This document shows, piece by piece, positions 58,141-64,000 of a stretch of 64,000 bases of DNA (positions are counted from its first letter, which is position 1; the number at the start of each line of letters is the position of its first letter). The notes beneath the pieces are model-generated. The model worked only from the letters and a program-made list of their open reading frames with translations. It was not told where the DNA came from and did not search any database. A program made the position numbers and the translations under genes. The stretch is from Paratinospora sagittata (taxonomy: Eukaryota; Streptophyta; Magnoliopsida; Ranunculales; Menispermaceae): the NCBI GenBank assembly GCA_035771175.1, contig CM069598.1:22179438-22243437 (forward strand), written 5' to 3'.

Positions 58141-59539
58141 TCAGTTTTAACCACTTGAAAGATATCTTGTTATGTAATTTGTTTTCTAAGATTTAGTAGT
58201 GAAGCTTTTATTCATACAGTAAATCTCAAATTGAAATTTCTGTATATCTCAAAATCCAATACTTATGTCATGTTCACCTCTGCAAAGCCATATGCTACAA
58301 CTCTAATAACAAACATTATCCACTACCTTTATTCACATTGCCAATAGCATCGCCATTACCAATGTAAAACAAAAAATGATCTCGTTTTTACATAGGCAAA
58401 TCCATGATCCAAACTAATAATATTACCCACTTCTTCATTCCATCATGGCAATGTTCTCGTTCATGAACTCCATCAATAGCATCATTGTTGTGCATAGAAA
58501 ACATATTTCTAGAGAAAAAGAGCCAGTTTACTCATTCCATTATCTTTAACAAAGGAAATTCCAACAAGATCAAATGACAATATCAAAACCAACCAAACAA
58601 GGGCCATTTTCTAGCCATTTCAAAAGGTAATGGACGCATTCAAAGTGGTTCTTACGATCAATGGAACTGAACCTAGTGTGAAAAGACAATTTGCCACCAT
58701 TTGAAAAAAGAGAAAGGGAGTGAATACTGTTGCTTCTAAGCACTCTGCATGAGGTAGTTTCTGCTGGCAGTATCTACTACCTACATAAATATTATATTTC
58801 ATCTCAAAACCTTTGTGCTTTATATTAATTGCTGAAACGGTGTTTTTATCATGGCGATAATTCTGCATTAAAATTCAAGTTTACAAGTATTATGCTTGAC
58901 TAACCCAGTAACCAATGATAGAAAACCAAATATCATTTTTTTAGTTTCACATTAAGATTGATTATATGTTGTTATCATGCAATATAACTTCCTTTAAAGG
59001 AAAACATTGATCAATAGATTATAAATTCTCTTACCAGATCTTACTATTTCAGATTGGCAACCAAAAATCCACTGATATAGGAATGAAAAGCAAATTAATT
59101 TCAAGAGTTAAAAAAGTTTGCAGTTGCACTCCATGCATGCATTCAAATCATCAAATCTTAGTAATCACAGTCCTTAAATATTAGGGAAAGAAAGACTGTG
59201 CAAATACAAGTGGAACAACAAGCATGTAATACTTCTTAGTAAAGAAATTGTGATTTTTTTTGGGCAGATGCCAGGCAACCTAGGATCTATATTGTTATTA
59301 TAAATCATCATCCAATGCAATATCCAAAGACCTAAAATATTAAAAGAAAAAAATATTTATGCACATTTCATGGTCAAGAAAGTCATTTAACCAAATAGCC
59401 AACAAAAGAATGAATTAAAACCTAATTGTAACTACTATCTTAACAGCCTTACAATGGCAAAGACAAAAAATTTGGTTCAATCGGATGCATAGAAAGAAAG
59501 TCTATGATTAAGAAACTTCTAAGTGAAGATATTATGTAC
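58141..59539. other. Intron sequence upstream of the Gypsy relic
   Basis: No ORF, repeat or splice-bounded exon that I can support. Confidence 0.5.
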
Positions 59540-59671
59540 CGAAGCAATAATTATTAATTTTCCAGCTCCAGCAGAACCACCAATGATAGCAACAATTAGA
59601 CTAGGGACTATAGCCAAGCATCTGGTTAAGAAATTGCGAATCCATGGTGCGAGTCGCAAATCAAGAAATCC
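59540..59671 (-). CDS. NRAMP: NRAMP metal transporter, third-last exon
   Basis: Forty-four codons, phase 0 at both ends: [44 protein letters not shown]. This is the strongly conserved NRAMP segment after the GQ(S)STITGTYAGQ signature; the family typically reads GFLDLRL.PW.RN..TRCLAI.PSLIVA. Acceptor TTTTCCAG, donor GTACAT. The next codon (ATG, at 46707) continues in frame. The signature exon should lie upstream but is not in 59672-64000, so the preceding intron exceeds 4.3 kb. Confidence 0.92.
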
Positions 59672-61028
59672 CTGGAAAACAATTATGAAAATATCAATAA
59701 CAACACATAATAAGACGCATCATCACTTCGAAATGGATTTCATTGATCTAGTGTTAGGTTGATGCAAATTCCAAATTTCTAATGAAGTAATGAAATTTGT
59801 ATTTGTTCCTAAAAGTTGTTGTAAGGGAAGTATAGTCAAGATATCGAAGTTGAGAAGTTGAGTTGAAGTGAAATGGACTGTTATAGTTGTTTAAATGGAT
59901 TTCAGTAGGAAGTGAGTTTTTATTGAAATTGATTTCTAAGATTGGTGAAATTGATTCATAGATTGATTAATAAAGAGAAAATTATGTCAGCTTTTATTAA
60001 AATTAATTTCAAATTGATTTCTTAATGCCATTATTTCCAGCTAAAATATCTTCCACAAGTTCTAATTTAGAGAACTTTTTGGTTGTAGGTTTCTTTGCAA
60101 TCAAGAAAAATATCCAAATGATCTAGTGCTCTTCATCAATACTTGAAGATCTTAGGTAAGTATGCCATTACATCACAGAATTTCTGATTTACTATGATTG
60201 CAAGTTCTTTCTCATGGATCCTAGAAGTGAAGTACAATCTTGAAGTTCTTTTCCAAATAGTGAATTGAGCGAATGTCAAAAAAACTCCAAGAATGTTTCC
60301 ACCTTCGTGGTTTTACCACATAACAGATTCTTGTACTTTGTTGTCTGTTGACTTCAATTTGTTTTAAGAAGTTTATATTCATAAATTTGTTATTATTCAT
60401 TCAAATTCAAATTTCTACATATCTTCATGTAGTAACTTGTTGGCACACTATTGTATCCAGGTGGCTTATGTAGGAATTATGAGGAGTTCTAATGTCCACC
60501 ACTCTGAAAGGAGAGGCCACAAGTCATTGGAAAGGACTATACTTTTCAAATGAATTAGCCATAGAGTTGGATTAGATAAACGGTGTTGATTGACACCACT
60601 AATAGGCGTTGTTCTTGTCCTCAGCAAGTAGCCCCTATCATGAGCAATATATGAAAGTTACAGAAGGCTAATTTCCAACTCACAAATATCCATAGATATT
60701 CATATAGACTCAGAGTTTCCCTCAACCAACTATATACTTAGCTAATAGCTATCACAATTTATATGCCAGATTGTAATTCCTTTTTTTATTCTTATATATA
60801 TACACACAGACACACACCAACATAACACTTTTTGACCAAATTACCCTTGATGGAAGTCTTTTTAAAAAAAAAAAGAAGAAGAAAAGAAACTAAAGATAGT
60901 ATATATATATATAAATGGAAGTCTTTGACTTATGTCTCATTTGCCAATCTACCAAACTTCAAGTCCAATATCTTTTTTATGACAAAATAGCACAATCACC
61001 TAATTGTTGGGCGATTTCACAATAAAAC

Positions 61029-61059
61029 GTGAAATCACTCAAAAATTGGGTGATTTCAC
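61029..61059. repeat. Short inverted repeat (hairpin) with GCGATTTCAC words
   Basis: GTGAAATCAC, 11-bp loop, GTGATTTCAC. GCGATTTCAC just before (61011-61020) is a further near-copy. Confidence 0.75.
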
Positions 61060-61135
61060 CTCTGAGACAAAATAAAATAATTTTTTTGAAAACAAGAAAG
61101 ACATCCCTTTGTATACTAAAACTGAGGGGATCTCC

Positions 61136-61330
61136 TTCACAAGATTGGGACTGAGAAGAAGAAAGATCTCTCTCTGATTAAAAGAAAGGAGAGAAAAAAG
61201 AGAAGGAAGAAAGAAGAAGAAAGAAGGGTCAAATGGAAAGAAAAAGAAACAGGTGAACTAGGAGAGAGGTAGCACAAGAAAGAGAAAAGGGGAGAGCAAA
61301 GAGGAAAAAGAGAAAAGAAAACCTAGGTTT
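61136..61330 (+). repeat. Purine-rich tract
   Basis: About 190 bp mostly GA, for example GAGAAGAAGAAAGA and GGAAGAAAGAAGAAGAAAGA. Confidence 0.8.
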
Positions 61331-62849
61331 GAAATTTTTTCCCATTAGTTGGGATTTCAATGTAATTTGTTCTTATTAAATGCTATGGAACATTTGTTTA
61401 AAAGTGTGATAGATCAGTTGATTGTGAAGATTTGCAAAATTGCAAAATATTTTGGATCAATAGAATGTACATCACATGTTAGCCAGAAAGGCCTCATTGA
61501 AGAACTTCGTACTCTTAATGATTTTTTATGTAATGATCGTATTGACGAAAGCATTTAAAGAAAGAAGATTAACTACAAGTATGCGTTGCACTTTGTAGAA
61601 TTTTCCTTTCCTTTGTGAAACTAATTTTATCCTTTTGCATTTTTTTTCATTATTTGTCATAAAATCATAATATTTGCATAAAAAAAAGGATTTATAAGTC
61701 CCATCAAAACACAGTTGGTCCCAAGTCCAAACAAAGGAGGAGGGTTGCGTTAGATAGCAAACAACTAGCACAATATTAGAGTAACATGTAATATTGTGTT
61801 TAGGTATTTAGTTGGAAAAGGGTAGTTTAGTAAATTTGTTATTAGGCAATATAATCCTTATTTGTTTTCATTGTATTTTTTTTATTCCCTGTTTGATCCA
61901 ATGGAACCTTAGCAAGAGAGCAAGTTCCCTTCTTTCTTGTTGCATTGTTATCATGTTATTGAGCGAGTGTATAAAGTTGGATCAAATACGTGTGCATGTT
62001 GATTTGTAATAGAGAATTTGTTTTTGGTTGTCGTCATTCGATCACATGATTGAAGATGAGTTGCCGCAAGAAATTGATCTTGCCGCCAAGATGTGTTTTC
62101 GTGAGCAATAGCTTGTGCAGAAGAAGACTTGTGTTTTCCTTTTAAATTGGTAAAAGAAAACATTAAAAAACTGGGTGAAATCAAGCATTTGTTGAACATG
62201 GAGTTCTTGATACATACATATCAATTTTTTTTGTTAGAATAATTAAAAAAAGGCGTGTTCTTCTTCGTGGCCTTGTAAAAACGATTGCACGGTGTACAGT
62301 TGGATTCGTTTTCTTCTCTTTGGATTTGCAACTTCTAAATTGATTTTGTTTTTGTTCTTGATACATCTGGATTGGTGTTTGCTAGTTTATGGAGTTATTT
62401 GAGGAGGTTGCTTGGTTGGATATGATGCAAAAGTTGCTTAGATATTAACCTAAAAAAAATAACCGAGTCATAGGATTGGATGCAAAAGCTACCTAAACAA
62501 GGATAGAGTTGTTTAATAAACATCCCCTTGACCGTTGAATCAAGCACCTTTTGGCAATGCTTGTGCTTGAAGTTGCGGGAAAGTTAATTGAGAGCTTCCT
62601 TGGTTGGCCACTCCTAGGAGCATCGGATTGACTCTTCGATTGAGACTCTGCTGTTTGTTCTCATTGGGAAGTTAGTTATTAGGTTTCTTGAAGCACTTAA
62701 TCAGCTTTGTTTTCAGTGAAATTAACTTTCTTTGATTAGAGGCTAGTGGGTTAGTTTTGGTGGAGTTATTTGATTAAATAACTCCCTATTGCATTAAATC
62801 TATCGGGGAAAAAATTAAGCACGTGAACTTGTAACCCATTGTTGTAAAA

Positions 62850-64000
62850 TTGCATGCACACCAGCGATAGTACTATTCGTCGAAGCTATTCATCGTCATC
62901 GTTCTTATTGAACATGACGAGAGAACAGAATGATTATATCCAATCTAATACTAATAGATTGGATACGTTATTAGCCGCACTTGTTGAGCAGCTCCAAAGG
63001 TACCTTGCAGTCCAACCACATGCCATATTCACCTCTTCTTCCATAGGTTTGTCGTTATCTAAACCTTAGGTATATCTTCATCTACATGGATATTTGACTT
63101 GGGTGCTTCCCACCACATGTCATGTGATCTATCTTCATTTGTTTCTTTGTGAATCCACATTATATTTTCCTGTTATTATCGTTGATGGCACCCCAATACA
63201 ATTAGCAGGTGTTGGTCATGTTGTTATTTCTCAGTTATCTCTCTCCAATGTTTATTGTATTCCCAAATTTCAATTGATCTTATTTCTATTGCTCAATTAT
63301 GTGATTATGGATACAATGTTCACTTCTATCCTAACTCTTATTATGTACAAGTTTCTTATTCCTAGAAGATAATTGGGGCAACTTGTAGGCAGGGAGGACT
63401 ATAAATCTTGGAGAAGTTGAGAGTTCTAGATGTAGCACCTTCCAACGTTGATTTATCCTCTTTTCATTTGGTTCCAACTCCTCTAATTTCTATTTATGGC
63501 AGTTTAGGTTAGGACACGTGTAGACTTCTCATTTACGATTTTTACCGTGAAAAGGATCTTTAGGAAATTTGTAGGCTCGGGACATTTCTGATTGTAGTGG
63601 TTGTAACTGTAAATTAGCTAAATTTCAAACACAACCTTTTAATGAGAGTACTTTTATTTCTCATGCACCATTTGATTTAATCCATTATGATGTATGGGGA
63701 CCTGCCCCTGTAGCCACAAAGGGGGGGATCTAGATATTATATTTCTTTTATTTTTATATTTTTATTTTTATTTTTTATAACCAAGGGTATCTGAGTATCC
63801 AATCCCGACTAATCCCTTGGGCCCCTGGTGGCCCCTAGTTGCTCGAGCGGGAGACGTCCCCAGTGGCCAACGCTAGTGGAGAGTTGAACTCGTGACCTCG
63901 TTTCTTAAGACAAGCGCCCCAAGCCACTCTACCAACCGAACATTGGTTATGTTTCTTTTATTAATGATCATACTCGGCATTATAGGTTTTATCTTATGAA
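62850..64000 (+). pseudogene. Copia-H fragment: gag end, protease, integrase start
   Basis: Broken frames give LDTLLAALVEQLQ, then protease-like FDLGASHHMSCDLSSF with Leu where Ser is expected in DSGAS, PIQLAGVGHV and LSNVYCIPKFQL. Pre-integrase FRLGHVSTS follows, then FDLIHYDVWGPAPVATK and SRYYISFI. A SINE interrupts the integrase at 63753; reading resumes with NDHTRHYRFYLM to the window edge. Many stops and frameshifts. Confidence 0.82.
63753..63946 (-). mobile_element. tRNA-derived SINE in Copia-H integrase
   Basis: On the minus strand it starts near CCAATGTTCGGTTGGTAGAG. Box A-like TGGTAGAGTGGCTTGG and box B-like ACGAGTTCAACTC are about 32 bp apart. A body with GGATTAGTCGGGATTGG follows, and it ends in an A/T-rich tail. 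The duplications TTATATTTCTTTTATT (63737-63752) and TTATGTTTCTTTTATT (63947-63962) differ at one base. The Copia integrase reads through once SINE and one duplication are removed. Confidence 0.88.

Larger units (their letters stand above)
46708..59539 (-). other. NRAMP intron of 12,832 bp
   Basis: Donor TCG|GTACAT (59540/59539), acceptor GGGCAG (46708). It holds a tandem duplication, a family G LTR, Copia-E with an hAT-like insertion, Copia-D nested in Copia-E's LTR, and a Gypsy relic. Confidence 0.85.
59672..62850. other. NRAMP upstream intron, mostly unassigned
   Basis: No exon or convincing transposon gene. Points of note: (AT)n at 60900-60913, GTGAAATCAC/GTGATTTCAC inverted repeat (61029-61059), and purine-rich DNA at 61136-61330. 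A 69-codon ORF at 61349-61558 has no recognised family. Confidence 0.5.

Noticed and set aside
63880..63946. A tRNA gene on the minus strand
   Set aside because: Box A- and box B-like motifs are present, but no cloverleaf closes, a SINE body and A/T tail follow, and the whole is flanked by target-site duplications.

Overview
The window is plant nuclear DNA, from an angiosperm with a transposon-rich genome and very long introns. The evidence is chromovirus-type Ty3/Gypsy elements, several Ty1/Copia lineages with tRNA-Met-type primer binding sites, L1-type LINE 3' ends, a tRNA-derived SINE, hAT-like non-autonomous DNA elements, and the last three exons of an NRAMP metal transporter. I cannot name the species.

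Host gene: on the minus strand the 3' end of an NRAMP gene runs from 59671 to 30683. It consists of three small in-phase exons (59540-59671, 46612-46707, 30683-31018; 187 codons plus stop). They are separated by introns of about 12.8 kb and 15.6 kb made largely of nested transposons. Upstream exons lie beyond the right edge.

Downstream flank of the gene, 1-30.6 kb: (a) 1-7.7 kb, a minus-strand Copia gag and its 5' LTR, split by a deleted chromovirus-type Gypsy element (1212-6196, TSD CTTGT) whose LTRs carry a 20-bp tandem array; (b) 7.7-11.7 kb, the 3' end and LTR of a Tat/Athila-like Gypsy element plus a Gypsy LTR fragment; (c) 11.7-22.8 kb, a recently inserted chromovirus-type Gypsy element with about 2.98-kb LTRs, preceded by the pol tail of a second copy, the whole bounded by a CTTAA duplication; (d) 23.0-24.1 kb, a solo LTR (TSD GTGTG); (e) 24.8-25.6 kb, a minisatellite; (f) 25.6-30.4 kb, two minus-strand LTRs, an unidentified relic and AT-rich DNA.

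Second intron (31-46.6 kb): an 880-bp hAT-like element and an old Copia element. The Copia has been invaded by a complete Copia (34040-39465, TSD AGAAC), two LINE 3' ends and a 72-bp in-frame piece of plastid 23S rRNA. LTR fragments follow.

First intron (46.7-59.5 kb): a diverged tandem duplication, an LTR, and a Copia fragment split by a second hAT-like element. The LTR of that Copia is split by a nearly full-length minus-strand Copia (51608-57202, TSD GAAAT). A Gypsy relic follows. Upstream of 59.7 kb there is non-coding DNA, then a degraded Copia interrupted by a SINE at the right edge.

No element looks autonomous: each coding region has stops, frameshifts or deletions. Nothing prokaryotic, no CRISPR array and no dedicated new gene system was seen. 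The most unusual structures are the compound Gypsy insertion with a chimeric LTR, the plastid rRNA filler in a Copia integrase, and the NRAMP gene that keeps its splice sites and frame around about 28 kb of intronic transposon DNA.
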